This document shows, one piece after another, positions 1-8,439 of a DNA stretch of 64,000 nucleotides. Under the pieces are notes generated by a model. It worked only from the letters and a program-made list of their open reading frames with translations. It made no database searches and was not told the origin of the DNA. How positions within the stretch are numbered: the stretch's first letter is position 1; every line of letters begins with the position of its first letter. Origin of the DNA: an uncultured Poribacteria bacterium (GTDB lineage: Bacteria; Poribacteria; WGA-4E; WGA-3G); NCBI GenBank assembly GCA_958295855.1, contig OY282383.1, positions 2,398,481 to 2,462,480 of the forward strand, in the 5' to 3' direction. A program made the position numbers and the translations under genes.

Positions 1-882
1 GTCCAAAAAACGGGAATTCTCAAGCTGCTGGGGCAACTCGGGCAGATGGAATCGTTACTCCCGAAAATTCCATCGCCACGACTCAAATATTCGATACGCG
101 ACATCACACCCGCCGAAGGTGAAACCCGCTATCGCGTCGGATTCATCCCAGGGTGTATCATGAACCAGGTCTTCACAGAGACGAATTTGGCAACCATCCG
201 CGTCTTAGCACAAAACGGATGCGAAGTCGTCACACCGCGACAGCAGACCTGCTGTGGGGCACTGCATCTTCACAACGGCGTGCGGGATGTGGCTTCCGCC
301 CTTGCCAAACAGAACATTGATGCCTTTGAGAGGGAAAATTTAGACGCGATTATTATCAACTCTGCAGGTTGTGGCGCGACGCTCAAGGAATACGAAGCAC
401 TCTTGGAACGCGACACCGTTTACGCAGCGAAAGCGGAACAATTCAGCCACAAGATGCGCGACATTAGCGAATTCTTAGCCGAAATTGAGATGATACCTCC
501 CACGGGAGAAATTCAGCGGCGCGTTACCTACGATGAACCGTGTCATCTTCTACATGGGCAAAGGGTGCAGGCTCAACCACGCAAAGTACTGCAGGCGATA
601 CCGGGGCTTGAGTTGGTTGAACTAACCGAATCGGAATGGTGCTGTGGGAGCGCGGGAATCTATAACATCACACAACCTGAACTTTCACAAGATATTCTGG
701 AACGGAAAATGGCGCACATCGCCGAAACTGAGGCGGACATTGTTGCAACAGGCAACCCAGGCTGTCTCCTACAGATTCAGCTCGGCATCCAAAAACACGG
801 ATTACCTATGAAAGCCATGCACCCCATCAATCTCCTGGATTGTGCCTATCGTGGTATCGCCCCGGAAGATTGGGAAGAATAA
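1..882 (+). CDS. glcF: Glycolate oxidase iron-sulfur subunit GlcF, 5'-truncated by window edge
   Basis: The frame is open from base 1, so the gene starts upstream and the N-terminal ferredoxin-like [4Fe-4S] part is missing. Visible are two CCG (DUF3400-type) cysteine-rich domains. The first has PGCIMNQ followed by TCCGALHLHNG; the second has DEPCHLLHGQ, EWCCGSAG and GNPGCLLQ. This two-CCG arrangement is that of GlcF, which passes electrons from the flavin subunits of glycolate oxidase (GlcD/GlcE) in glycolate to glyoxylate oxidation. A related lactate utilisation (LutA) or heterodisulfide-reductase-like subunit is the alternative, but the C-terminal wording fits GlcF best. The catalytic GlcD/GlcE genes would be expected just upstream, outside the window. 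Confidence 0.87.
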   Translation, partial: VQKTGILKLLGQLGQMESLLPKIPSPRLKYSIRDITPAEGETRYRVGFIPGCIMNQVFTETNLATIRVLAQNGCEVVTPRQQTCCGALHLHNGVRDVASALAKQNIDAFERENLDAIIINSAGCGATLKEYEALLERDTVYAAKAEQFSHKMRDISEFLAEIEMIPPTGEIQRRVTYDEPCHLLHGQRVQAQPRKVLQAIPGLELVELTESEWCCGSAGIYNITQPELSQDILERKMAHIAETEADIVATGNPGCLLQIQLGIQKHGLPMKAMHPINLLDCAYRGIAPEDWEE

Positions 883-927
883 CGCGTTTGAGGTGGACAA
901 AGCCCTTGGACGCAGGAATGAAAAAAC

Positions 928-956
928 GTGACATCTTTAAGAAAATATGGTAAAAT
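928..956 (+). promoter_or_regulatory. Sigma70-type promoter of dcd, probably leaderless
   Basis: GTGACA (928-933), 17-bp spacer, TAAAAT (951-956). The dcd ATG begins 7 nt after the -10 box, at the place where transcription would start, and there is no Shine-Dalgarno in front of it. The transcript is therefore probably leaderless. Prediction from sequence only. Confidence 0.5.
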
Positions 957-962
957 TCCAAC

Positions 963-1541
963 ATGGTCTTGTCAGATAGGGACATCCTTCAGTATATAAG
1001 CGCGGGGAAAATCAAAATTACCCCAGCACCCGATTTACAAACACAGTTAGGCAGTTGCTCTATTGATTTCAAATTGAGTAACACCTTTCGTGTGTTTGAG
1101 CACAGCAAGTATGCTTACATCGATTTGCGCGCAGGGATTGATACCAACGATTTGATGCGAAGAGTTGACGTTCCGGATGGCGAAGCCTTTACGATGCAGC
1201 CCGGTGAGTTTGTCCTCGCAGCAACACAAGAAAAACTGGAATTGGCAGATGACGTGATGGCGCGGCTTGAAGGCAGAAGCAGTTTAGGTAGACTCGGCAT
1301 CCTTGTCCACAGTACTGCTGGGCTCTTCGACCCGGGATGGATTGGTACTGCCACCTTGGAACTGGGGAACCTCGGCCGCATGCCTGTCAAATTGTACCCA
1401 GGCATGCGGATTTGTGCGTTTACCTTTGAACAGCTCTCTTCGCCGGCGAAAGTACCATATCAATTAAAACCCGCGAACAAATATGCAGGGCAGAATGGCC
1501 CTGAGACAAGTCGTTTCGCCAAAGATTTTGAATTTTCGTAG
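963..1541 (+). CDS. dcd: dCTP deaminase
   Basis: A 192-residue protein of the usual Dcd size. It converts dCTP to dUTP and ammonia (or to dUMP if bifunctional), feeding thymidylate synthesis in the cytosol. The trimeric dUTPase-like fold is marked by GRSSLGRLG (104-112), the region STAGLFDPGWIG (117-128) and the catalytic glutamate in TLELGN (E133). The C-terminal lid contains the family-type KYAGQNGPETSR stretch. The second residue after GRSS is Leu-Gly where the E. coli enzyme has Leu-Ala, as in many non-proteobacterial enzymes. The ATG at 963 is chosen because homologues start with M-x-L-S-D-x-D-I; it sits 7 nt after a -10 box. Mono- versus bifunctional activity cannot be decided here. Confidence 0.93.
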   Translation: MVLSDRDILQYISAGKIKITPAPDLQTQLGSCSIDFKLSNTFRVFEHSKYAYIDLRAGIDTNDLMRRVDVPDGEAFTMQPGEFVLAATQEKLELADDVMARLEGRSSLGRLGILVHSTAGLFDPGWIGTATLELGNLGRMPVKLYPGMRICAFTFEQLSSPAKVPYQLKPANKYAGQNGPETSRFAKDFEFS

Positions 1542-1932
1542 CGGTGTAAGATTCACCTAAACATGCTGAAAAGTTGGGCAAATTTATGCCTAATAATTTA
1601 GCAATTCCTTACAGATGCATGTCCCAATTGCCCCTATTGCAGCGCATCAATGGCTATTTCATCTCGGCAACCCGCCGTTTCACGCAAGTCGGGTGTCGTT
1701 TACAAGCCGATATTAAGAAGGCATGCGAGAATTAACCGAATTTTTCGTCAATTGATGCCTTAAAAGGCTAGAAAGTATAGAATTGGCATAGACTTTGCTT
1801 TGTTTATTGGTAAGGTGCTTCGTCACATGTTAGGAGTTGCGCATTCAGTTGACGAACCTATTCCATTTTGTGTTTATTGTATATTCAAAGCGTGCTAAGG
1901 GCACACTAGAATTAAACTAGGAGGAAACGCGA
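1542..1932. other. 391-bp intergenic region upstream of glnA
   Basis: No gene seen. It holds the predicted sigma54 promoter (1783-1799) and ends in a strong Shine-Dalgarno, AGGAGG, at 1919-1924. This would give glnA a leader of about 120 nt. No NtrC-type enhancer could be assigned with confidence. Confidence 0.6.
1783..1799 (+). promoter_or_regulatory. Sigma54 (-24/-12) promoter upstream of glnA
   Basis: TTGGCATAGACTTTGCT matches the RpoN consensus YTGGCACGRNNNTTGCW at all but two positions. The GG (1785-1786) and GC (1797-1798) doublets have the required 10-bp separation. Sigma54 control of glutamine synthetase under nitrogen limitation is classical, and this is the only such element noticed before the glnA-glnB pair. 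It predicts an NtrC-type activator elsewhere in the genome. Confidence 0.7.
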
Positions 1933-3348
1933 ATGACACCAAGTGAGGTGCTTGCGCTTGCAAAAGAGAACGATTTAAAGATAGTAGACCTCAAATTTAC
2001 GGATCTGCCTGGGATGTGGCAGCACTTCTCCATTATGGTTGACGAGTTGACCGAAGATCTGTTTGAGGAGGGAATCGGTTTCGACGGGTCCAGTATCCGC
2101 GGTTTCCAGGCGATTAACGAAAGTGATATGTTGCTTTTCCCGGACCCAACGACGGCTCTCATCGACCCAGTCTGTAAAATTCCGACCTTGAGCATCACGT
2201 GTAACATCAAAGATCCAATTACGTTGGAAAATTACACGCGCGATGTGCGGCATATTGCACAGAAGGCAGAAGCGTACCTTGAGTCCACCGGCATCGCAGA
2301 TGCCAGCTATTGGGGGCCCGAGGCTGAATTCTATCTCTTGAACGATATCCGCTACGGGCAGAACCAACATTCGGGGTTTTACTTTGTCGATTCAGTTGAG
2401 GGCAGTTGGAATTCCGGGCGCGAAGAGAATCCAAACCTGGGTTACAAACCGCGTTACAAAGAGGGCTATTTCCCTGTACCACCCTCCGATACGCTTCAAG
2501 ACATCCGCTCCGAGATCTGCCTCAAGCTGATCGAATCCGGCGTTGATGTTGAAGTTCATCACCACGAGGTAGGTACCGCGGGGCAAGGCGAGATTGACAT
2601 CCGTTTTGACGAGCTGACCCGCGTCGGTGATAAGATTGCGTTGTATAAGTACATCATCAAGAATATTGCCCGCGCCCATAATTTGGTAGCCACCTTCATG
2701 CCGAAACCGCTCTTCCAAGACAACGGCTCCGGGATGCACATCCACCAAAGTCTATGGAAAAATGGGAAAAACATCTTCTACGACCCGCAGGGGTATTCGC
2801 TGCTTAGTGATGACGCGCTCTACTACATCGGTGGCTTGCTCAAGCACGCCCAGTCGCTTTGCGCAATCATAGCACCCACAACCAACTCATACAAGCGCTT
2901 GGTACCGGGGTATGAAGCACCTGTCAACATCGCCTACTCGCAGCGAAACCGTAGTGCATGTGTGCGTATCCCAGTCTACTCCAAGAGTGAAAAGGCGAAA
3001 CGGATTGAATTCCGCACACCGGATCCGTCTTGTAATCCTTACCTCGCCTTCAGCGCACTGCTCATGGCAGGCCTTGATGGAATCCAAAACAGGATCCACC
3101 CAGGCGACCCCTTGGACAAAGACCTCTACGACCTTGAGCCAGAGGAACTCGACAACATTGAGTCCACCCCCGTTTCCCTCGGAGACGCGCTTGATGCCTT
3201 AGAAGACGACCACGAATACCTCCTCAAGGGCGATGTGTTTACGCAAGATGTCCTTGATGTCTGGATCGATTACAAACGCGAAAATGAGGTAGATGCCATT
3301 AATATGCGTCCGCATCCTTATGAATTCTTCCTCTACCACGACATCTAA
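1933..3348 (+). CDS. glnA: Type I glutamine synthetase
   Basis: Makes glutamine from glutamate, ammonia and ATP as a cytosolic dodecamer. The 471-residue length is that of GSI. Seen are the N-terminal beta-grasp domain with FDGSSIRGF, the metal and glutamate site region (YWGPEAEFYLL, HHHEVGTAGQGEID), the ATP-site stretch NGSGMHIHQSLW, and the flap-loop region VPGYEAPVNIAYSQRNRSA. The adenylylation loop is present as KDLYDLEPEE with the target tyrosine at Y399, so this is the GSI-beta type controlled by a GlnE-like adenylyltransferase. Start: ATG 9 nt after AGGAGG. Upstream lies a sigma54 promoter, downstream the PII gene, a classical nitrogen-control unit. Confidence 0.97.
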   Translation: MTPSEVLALAKENDLKIVDLKFTDLPGMWQHFSIMVDELTEDLFEEGIGFDGSSIRGFQAINESDMLLFPDPTTALIDPVCKIPTLSITCNIKDPITLENYTRDVRHIAQKAEAYLESTGIADASYWGPEAEFYLLNDIRYGQNQHSGFYFVDSVEGSWNSGREENPNLGYKPRYKEGYFPVPPSDTLQDIRSEICLKLIESGVDVEVHHHEVGTAGQGEIDIRFDELTRVGDKIALYKYIIKNIARAHNLVATFMPKPLFQDNGSGMHIHQSLWKNGKNIFYDPQGYSLLSDDALYYIGGLLKHAQSLCAIIAPTTNSYKRLVPGYEAPVNIAYSQRNRSACVRIPVYSKSEKAKRIEFRTPDPSCNPYLAFSALLMAGLDGIQNRIHPGDPLDKDLYDLEPEELDNIESTPVSLGDALDALEDDHEYLLKGDVFTQDVLDVWIDYKRENEVDAINMRPHPYEFFLYHDI

Positions 3349-3390
3349 GTCAATGTGCTTGTAGGCGTGATTTCCAAGCACACAAACGAG

Positions 3391-3410
3391 GGCGGAGCAT
3401 TGGCTCCGCC
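3391..3410 (+). terminator. Hairpin after glnA
   Basis: Perfect 8-bp stem GGCGGAGC / GCTCCGCC around ATTG, 42 nt after the glnA stop. There is no T-run, so it may be an RNA-stabilising or weak termination hairpin rather than a full intrinsic terminator. Confidence 0.45.
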
Positions 3411-3447
3411 TGTCAACCAGAGCCGTTTGTAGGGGTGATGCCACAGG

Positions 3448-3536
3448 CGAATTTGTGCCGAAGTTGAAAATCGAAATCGTTGTTGCCGAAGAGAACGTTG
3501 ATAAAGTCGTCGAAGCTGTGCAACAAACTGTGTCCA
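3448..3536 (+). pseudogene. Fragment of glnB (partial duplication)
   Basis: These 89 bp repeat the middle of the intact glnB gene (3787-3875) with five mismatches. They encode only the strand just after the T-loop (from [12 protein letters not shown] onward) without start or end. The fragment lies directly upstream of the intact gene, in the same orientation, and is probably the leftover of a tandem duplication or a local gene-conversion donor. No ribosome binding site precedes it. Confidence 0.85.
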
Positions 3537-3610
3537 GATGAGTTTTGTACCTCAGCCCTTTTGTAAGGGCGGACTGTCATATCCGTCCAACATAACCCTA
3601 GCCTATTTAG

Positions 3611-3967
<357 letters not shown>

Positions 3968-3991
3968 ATTTCTATTCTATTTTCTCCCGGA

Positions 3992-4022
3992 GAGGCGGGT
4001 CCCGCACCCGCCTCTTTATTTT
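3992..4022 (+). terminator. Intrinsic terminator of glnB
   Basis: Perfect 9-bp GC-rich stem GAGGCGGGT / ACCCGCCTC around CCCGC, followed by TTTATTTTTT. It also separates glnB from the convergent Rpn locus. Confidence 0.88.
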
Positions 4023-4069
4023 TTAGAATGAAGGCCCGAGGGCGTTTAGGCTTCCAAGCATGTTGCCAG

Positions 4070-4543
4070 TTATGCCGCTAGTGCGCGTAAGAACGCTTCA
4101 AAGCTAGGTGTCAGGGAGGCTACGAGATTTAACTGCTTGAGGTGCTCCAAGTTAGGCATTGCTTCCAAGGCAAGTCTTACGGCGTTCACATCGCTCTGTG
4201 GAAAGCGCGCTGTGAGCACCGCGAGCGTGTTCTCGATAGCGCACTCGCGCGCACCTTGTTCTATGCCTTGTTCTATGCCTTGTTCTATGCCTTGTTCTAT
4301 GCCTTGTTCTATGCCTTCCTGAAGATGCCGTTGTCGTAGGTGTTCGTAAAACGGTGATGTTTGCATGGATTCCTCCGTTATCAAGCCCATAAAAAGTTCT
4401 TCTGGATGCACGAAACTCCCAAAAACCGACATCGCAAATAATAATGTCGCACGTGTGGTCTCATCCACTGGGGCTGCTTGCGTCGCCTCAACACACTTTC
4501 GCACCCACGCCTCTGCCGGCATACCTGCTGGCGGCACCATCAA
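4070..4543 (-). CDS. C-terminal half copy of Rpn-family nuclease (free-standing)
   Basis: Downstream duplicate of the end of the neighbouring Rpn gene (4581-5528). It lacks the whole PD-(D/E)XK core, so it cannot be a nuclease by itself. The frame is open from a TTG/ATG pair at 4543/4540, but no Shine-Dalgarno precedes it. The better start is the internal ATG at 4364-4366, with GGAGG 5 nt upstream, giving a 98-residue protein (4070..4366) that begins MQTSPFYE. It then has five GIEQ tetrapeptide repeats, predicted to form a continuous helix or coiled coil, and the conserved tail. By analogy with the inner RpnS products described for E. coli Rpn genes, an inhibitory partner of the full nuclease is possible. 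Confidence 0.6.
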   Translation of the reverse strand: MMVPPAGMPAEAWVRKCVEATQAAPVDETTRATLLFAMSVFGSFVHPEELFMGLITEESMQTSPFYEHLRQRHLQEGIEQGIEQGIEQGIEQGIEQGARECAIENTLAVLTARFPQSDVNAVRLALEAMPNLEHLKQLNLVASLTPSFEAFLRALAA

Positions 4544-4580
4544 TGGTGTGAGGGGTTTAGGCTTCCAAGCATGTTGCCAG

Positions 4581-5528
4581 TTATGCCGCTAGTGCGCGTA
4601 AGAACGCTTCAAAGCTAGGTGTCAGGGAGGCTACGAGATTTAACTGCTTGAGGTGCTCCAAGTTAGGCATTGCTTCCAAGGCAAGTCTTACGGCGTTCAC
4701 ATCGCTCTGTGGAAAGCGCGCCGTGAGCACCGCGAGCGTGTTCTCGATAGCGTTCTCGCGCGCACCTCGTTCTATGCCTTGTTCTATGCCTTGTTCTATG
4801 CCTTGTTCTATGCCTTGTTCTATGCCTTGTTCTATGCCTTCCTGAAGATGCCGTTGTCGTAGACGTTCGTAAAACGGTGATGTTTGCATGGATTCCTCCG
4901 TTATCAAGCCCATAAAAAGTTCTTCTGGATGCACAAAACTCCCAAAAACCGACATCGCAAACAATAATGTCGCACGTGTGGTCTCATCCACTGGGGCTGC
5001 TTGCGTCGCCTCAACACACTTTCGCACCCACGCCTCTGCCGGCATACCTGCTGGCGGCACCATCAATGGTGTGAAAGGCAGCAACCCTATCGCCTGCGTA
5101 TCCAAAACGGCTTCCCCATCCAATGCGTAGAGTCGGATAACTTTGTACTTTATGTTGAGTCCAAACGTCTCATCGCGTTTATACCCGAAGTGTCCCGGGT
5201 CGTCACGCCCCGCTGGTGGCCGCAAGTAAAGCACGATTGAATACACATGCTTTTCATGCTGGAGCACCAGAAAACTCGCATACGCCAAAACGCGTAACGG
5301 CATCGGTTTTGCCCGGCTGTCGTCCGTCTGCACCTCAATGTGGAGTATCGCCTCTTCATCGGGGAGCCGAATTTTGAAGGTGACATCGTTGTGATGCATC
5401 TTAACTGTAGGTTGCTCCGTGTTGAGTTTCTCTAAGATTTCAATATCTGGTATGTCAAGTCCCAATGCAGCGAATTCATGGGAGAATCGGTCCAGAATGT
5501 GTTTCATCATCGCATCATATTGTGCCAT
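4581..5528 (-). CDS. Rpn-family recombination-promoting nuclease / PD-(D/E)XK transposase-like protein
   Basis: About 315 residues. The N-terminal half is a PD-(D/E)XK-type nuclease core; the visible active-site strand is ILHIEVQTD (E-x-Q form), as in Rpn/YhgA-like proteins that cut DNA and promote RecA-independent recombination or act in phage defence. A linker (PPAGMPAEAW...) leads to a helical C-terminus with six GIEQ/GIER repeats coded by a 12-bp repeat. I start at ATG 5526-5528 because its paralogue at 58045 aligns from the same methionine; an upstream TTG (5546) is less likely. Codon 214 is an in-frame ATG with its own GGAGG, which could yield a 102-residue C-terminal protein (4581..4889). 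The gene is followed by a copy of its own 3' half. Confidence 0.75.
   Translation of the reverse strand: MAQYDAMMKHILDRFSHEFAALGLDIPDIEILEKLNTEQPTVKMHHNDVTFKIRLPDEEAILHIEVQTDDSRAKPMPLRVLAYASFLVLQHEKHVYSIVLYLRPPAGRDDPGHFGYKRDETFGLNIKYKVIRLYALDGEAVLDTQAIGLLPFTPLMVPPAGMPAEAWVRKCVEATQAAPVDETTRATLLFAMSVFGSFVHPEELFMGLITEESMQTSPFYERLRQRHLQEGIEQGIEQGIEQGIEQGIEQGIERGARENAIENTLAVLTARFPQSDVNAVRLALEAMPNLEHLKQLNLVASLTPSFEAFLRALAA
4887..4899 (-). promoter_or_regulatory. Internal Shine-Dalgarno and ATG inside the Rpn gene
   Basis: On the minus strand: GGAGG (4899-4895), 5 nt, ATG (4889-4887), in frame with the nuclease at codon 214 (..TEES-MQTSPFYE..). The same arrangement occurs in the downstream copy (SD 4376-4372, ATG 4366-4364) and in the divergent paralogue at 58674-58686. 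This argues for selection on an inner translation start. Confidence 0.65.
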
Positions 5529-5748
5529 AGAATACCTATTCCTCAATTAGGACAGACTTAATTTGTTAGCGTTTAAGGGAGGAAACACACAGTGCGTGCC
5601 TCCTACTTTTGCGTCTGTCGTGTTGATGTAAGAAAGTATACCTTCGTTTGGGTGAGGTTGTCAAGGTATTTTTTCAGGCTTTGTCAGGCGCGTTTCGCCC
5701 CTCTCTTGTTATGCTGTTAAACGCCGGTCGGCCTCACATAGATTCGTG

Positions 5749-7098
5749 TCAATCCAACAACGAAGCCACAAGTGATTCCATCGCTGGCACCGTACCGACA
5801 TCTGGCAAGGATGACATCGCCGCCCATGTCTCGTATCCTCCCTCGTGTGTCAACGCTTCGTCCGTGCAGATGTAGCCGATATACCCATTCGCCAAACTGA
5901 CGAGGAACAACTGGCTCGCATCGGATGCTGATTTGATGTTCAATCCTGTCTCAACGAAAACTTCCCCGGGCAACGCCACAATCGCCGCCTCGCCGAGTCG
6001 AAGTACTTGAATTGGTGCTGTCATCTGCGTCGGCAACTTCGCCAAGCGTTGGCATTCACGCGCGTAGATGTCAACCAATGCGGTTGGTATTGGCTGTCCA
6101 ACTACCCAGCTAAACGGTCCCCTTTCATATTTGTCATAAGTGCCAGTCGGCACGGAGAGCGCCTGCTCAGCGACTTGGAGATCTTCGGCAGTAATTTGCT
6201 TGCGCGGGAACGTCAGCGTGGCAATCTCTCCGTTGAGATAGAGGGTGTCGTGCATCTCCATGAACTGCATTTCAGTGATAAAATGCCCCGCGAGAACGTT
6301 CGCCATCTTTTCCGCCTGCCGATGGCCGCGCGCTGTCCATTTCGTCTGCCCGCTGAAGTCGATATTGTTAATCTGTCCCGATGCGGCGTTCCAGAGGAGC
6401 GAAACGCAAGTATCCCCTAAATAGTGTTGCATAAGTCGATCGAAGTGCCCAAAATAGTCGGCGGACACTGCATTGCCGTTGTCTGTACCGATATAGTGGA
6501 GCGAAAAGTTGGCAACAGCGGAGATGGGTGTGCCGTCATCCGCTTCGACGAACATCATCGCTAACTCCGGGTCGATTGTACCGGTCGGTGCTACAAGGTC
6601 GGGATGTTCAATCCCTGGATTCATGCGGACGGTGCCATCTTTCATGTGCCAACGCCGATTAAAGGTGATGCGGTCTTCGTTGACACTCGCAAATCCCACC
6701 CGCGCCGGACAGAGTCGCCAAATTGCTAGTTCGACAGCATCGGCAATTTTCAATGGCACCCAATCAGTGTAACCGGTATCCTCATCAACGCCAAGCAAGT
6801 CGGCAATTGCAACAGCGGTATGCGTATGCGTGGCGTTTACCATAACATGTGCCGCCGGGATGTCACACCGATCGGCGATACGTTCCTTGGCCCGGTCTGC
6901 CATCTGCTGTGTCACAGCGATGAGGTCGCAGGTAACCAGTGCTAAGCGGGTAGAACCGTTATCAATAACAATGGCTTTGGCAAACAGTTCATCATCAATA
7001 TTTTCCGCGTATCGCGGCCGAAATCCACCCGGAATCGCCGTGCCGAGGGGTGGGGTGATATTCGCGGTCGCGCTGCCTGCTTTAAGTGTCGTTTGCAT
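5749..7098 (-). CDS. Neutral/alkaline ceramidase-like hydrolase (N-terminal domain family)
   Basis: About 449 residues. It begins with the family-typical KAGSATANITPPLGT and carries the zinc-site motif NATHTHTA (about 88-95) and a second histidine in NFSLHYIGT. Ceramidase-type N-terminal domains bind zinc and hydrolyse amides. In environmental bacteria most members have unknown substrates and lack, as here, the C-terminal Ig-like domain and a clear signal peptide. Start: ATG at 7098, with GGAG 8 nt upstream; an upstream in-frame ATG (7173) would add 25 non-conserved residues. The gene stands alone on the minus strand, divergent from the ABC operon. Calling it a true ceramidase would go beyond the evidence. 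Confidence 0.78.
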   Translation of the reverse strand: MQTTLKAGSATANITPPLGTAIPGGFRPRYAENIDDELFAKAIVIDNGSTRLALVTCDLIAVTQQMADRAKERIADRCDIPAAHVMVNATHTHTAVAIADLLGVDEDTGYTDWVPLKIADAVELAIWRLCPARVGFASVNEDRITFNRRWHMKDGTVRMNPGIEHPDLVAPTGTIDPELAMMFVEADDGTPISAVANFSLHYIGTDNGNAVSADYFGHFDRLMQHYLGDTCVSLLWNAASGQINNIDFSGQTKWTARGHRQAEKMANVLAGHFITEMQFMEMHDTLYLNGEIATLTFPRKQITAEDLQVAEQALSVPTGTYDKYERGPFSWVVGQPIPTALVDIYARECQRLAKLPTQMTAPIQVLRLGEAAIVALPGEVFVETGLNIKSASDASQLFLVSLANGYIGYICTDEALTHEGGYETWAAMSSLPDVGTVPAMESLVASLLD

Positions 7099-7256
7099 TG
7101 TTGAGTCTCCATTTTTGATAGGATAATCCTCTATTTTAACCCATTTATACAAATGTATATAGGAAATTAGCAATTCCCAACACCAATTTCGTGTGAGGAG
7201 GCAACTTAGGTGATAAATTGGACATCTAAGTAATCCCCATATCCCTCAATTTTTTC

Positions 7257-7285
7257 TTGACATTCCCAAATTTTCATGTTATTAT
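7257..7285 (+). promoter_or_regulatory. Sigma70-type promoter of the Gld-type ABC operon
   Basis: TTGACA (7257-7262), 17-bp spacer, TATTAT (7280-7285), about 77 nt before the ATP-binding gene. Between promoter and gene lies a GCTTGCAAGC palindrome (about 7329-7338) that recurs near 57690 and 62133. Confidence 0.65.
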
Positions 7286-7361
7286 TTAAACATATTTTCT
7301 ACCTTACGAGCTGCATGACTACAGTCTAGCTTGCAAGCCCGTATTAAAAAAATAAAAGATA

Positions 7362-8300
7362 ATGATTGAAGTCAGAGAACTCACAAAATCCTATGGCCCG
7401 ACTATCGCTGTCAATCAGGTGACGTTTGACGCGCATGCTGGCGAAGTGTTAGGTTTCCTCGGTCCCAACGGTGCTGGGAAGACTACCACAATGCGCATCC
7501 TCACCTGTTATCTCTCGGCCGATAGGGGAAGTGCCACTGTTGCTGGTTACGACGTATTTGAAGAGTCTGTTGAGGTTAGGAAACATATCGGCTACCTGCC
7601 TGAAAGCGCGCCCCTTTACACAGATATGGGTGTCATTGAATATCTCAACTTTATGACACAGGTGCGGCATCTCCCTAAAAGCCAGCGGAAAGAGCGGACG
7701 CGCGCAGTCATCGACATCTGTGGGCTTGAGGATGTTATCCAAAAAGACATTGGTGAACTCTCAAAAGGCTACCGGCAACGCGTCGGCTTAGCGCAAAGCC
7801 TCATCCACGATCCGCCAATCCTGATTTTAGATGAACCTACCTCCGGGCTAGACCCGAGTCAAATCATTGAAATCCGCAACCTGATAAAGGACATCGGCAA
7901 AGAGAAGTTGGTGCTCTTCAGCACACACATTTTGCCTGAAGTCTCTGCCACCTGCAGCCGAATTCTCATCATCAACGATGGGAAGATTGTCGCCAATGGT
8001 ACCCCGGATGAACTTTCGAGTCAAGCAAAGGGCGAAGATACTGTGCATATCGCTATCCGAGCCCCACAAGACGCAATTGAGGCAAAATTAGACACCTTGG
8101 CGTTTGTCTCCCAATGGAACCATGTGAAGACAGATGATGGGGTAGTTGGGTACAAAATCACTGCCGAGCAGGGCAGTGATGCTGCTGAGGCACTCTTTCA
8201 CGTCGTTGTGGAGAACGGGTGGAGTCTCACAGAACTTCGTCAGGAATCCGTTGATTTGGAGGATGTCTTCCTGAATTTGACAGTCAGGGAACAAGAATAG
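7362..8300 (+). CDS. ABC transporter ATP-binding protein, GldA/NatA type
   Basis: A 312-residue cytosolic ATPase subunit of an ABC-2-type exporter. Walker A GPNGAGKTT (34-42), ABC signature LSKGYRQR (133-140), Walker B ILILDEP (153-159) and the H-loop histidine in STHILPE (H189) are all intact. The C-terminal ~90 residues form the variable domain seen in GldA-like proteins. It is followed by a permease with the GldF-type N-terminus and by a GldG-like protein, so all three are best read as one exporter of the kind linked to gliding in Bacteroidetes. These genes occur widely outside gliding bacteria, so the cargo is unknown. There is no clear Shine-Dalgarno before the ATG at 7362. Confidence 0.9.
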   Translation: MIEVRELTKSYGPTIAVNQVTFDAHAGEVLGFLGPNGAGKTTTMRILTCYLSADRGSATVAGYDVFEESVEVRKHIGYLPESAPLYTDMGVIEYLNFMTQVRHLPKSQRKERTRAVIDICGLEDVIQKDIGELSKGYRQRVGLAQSLIHDPPILILDEPTSGLDPSQIIEIRNLIKDIGKEKLVLFSTHILPEVSATCSRILIINDGKIVANGTPDELSSQAKGEDTVHIAIRAPQDAIEAKLDTLAFVSQWNHVKTDDGVVGYKITAEQGSDAAEALFHVVVENGWSLTELRQESVDLEDVFLNLTVREQE

Positions 8301-8439
8301 AAGGAGCATCGCGGCTACATAAGCGTACACCTGGATGGCAGGGTTTCGGATAGCTCAGATAAAAGTGGGCGAGTCCTGTAGCATCGCTCGGAAAAGGGCA
8401 CACGCCTACAAGCTGCCTAGTGCTTACAAACAAGAAATC

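Larger units (their letters stand above)
4044..5073. repeat. Tandem duplication (about 511 bp) of the 3' half of the Rpn gene
   Basis: 4044-4550 and 4555-5073 are near-identical direct repeats. The second is 12 bp longer because it holds one more 12-bp GIEQ-coding unit (six versus five). The unit spans the last ~160 codons of the nuclease gene plus its downstream spacer. The few point differences suggest a recent event. Confidence 0.93.

Noticed and set aside
4255..4850. 12-bp repeats considered as iterons or CRISPR
   Set aside because: They code for GIEQ in frame within the Rpn C-terminus; no spacers.
7099..7173. Upstream start for the ceramidase-like gene
   Set aside because: The extra 25 residues are A/T-rich, not conserved in the family, and lack a ribosome site, whereas ATG 7098 has GGAG at a good distance.
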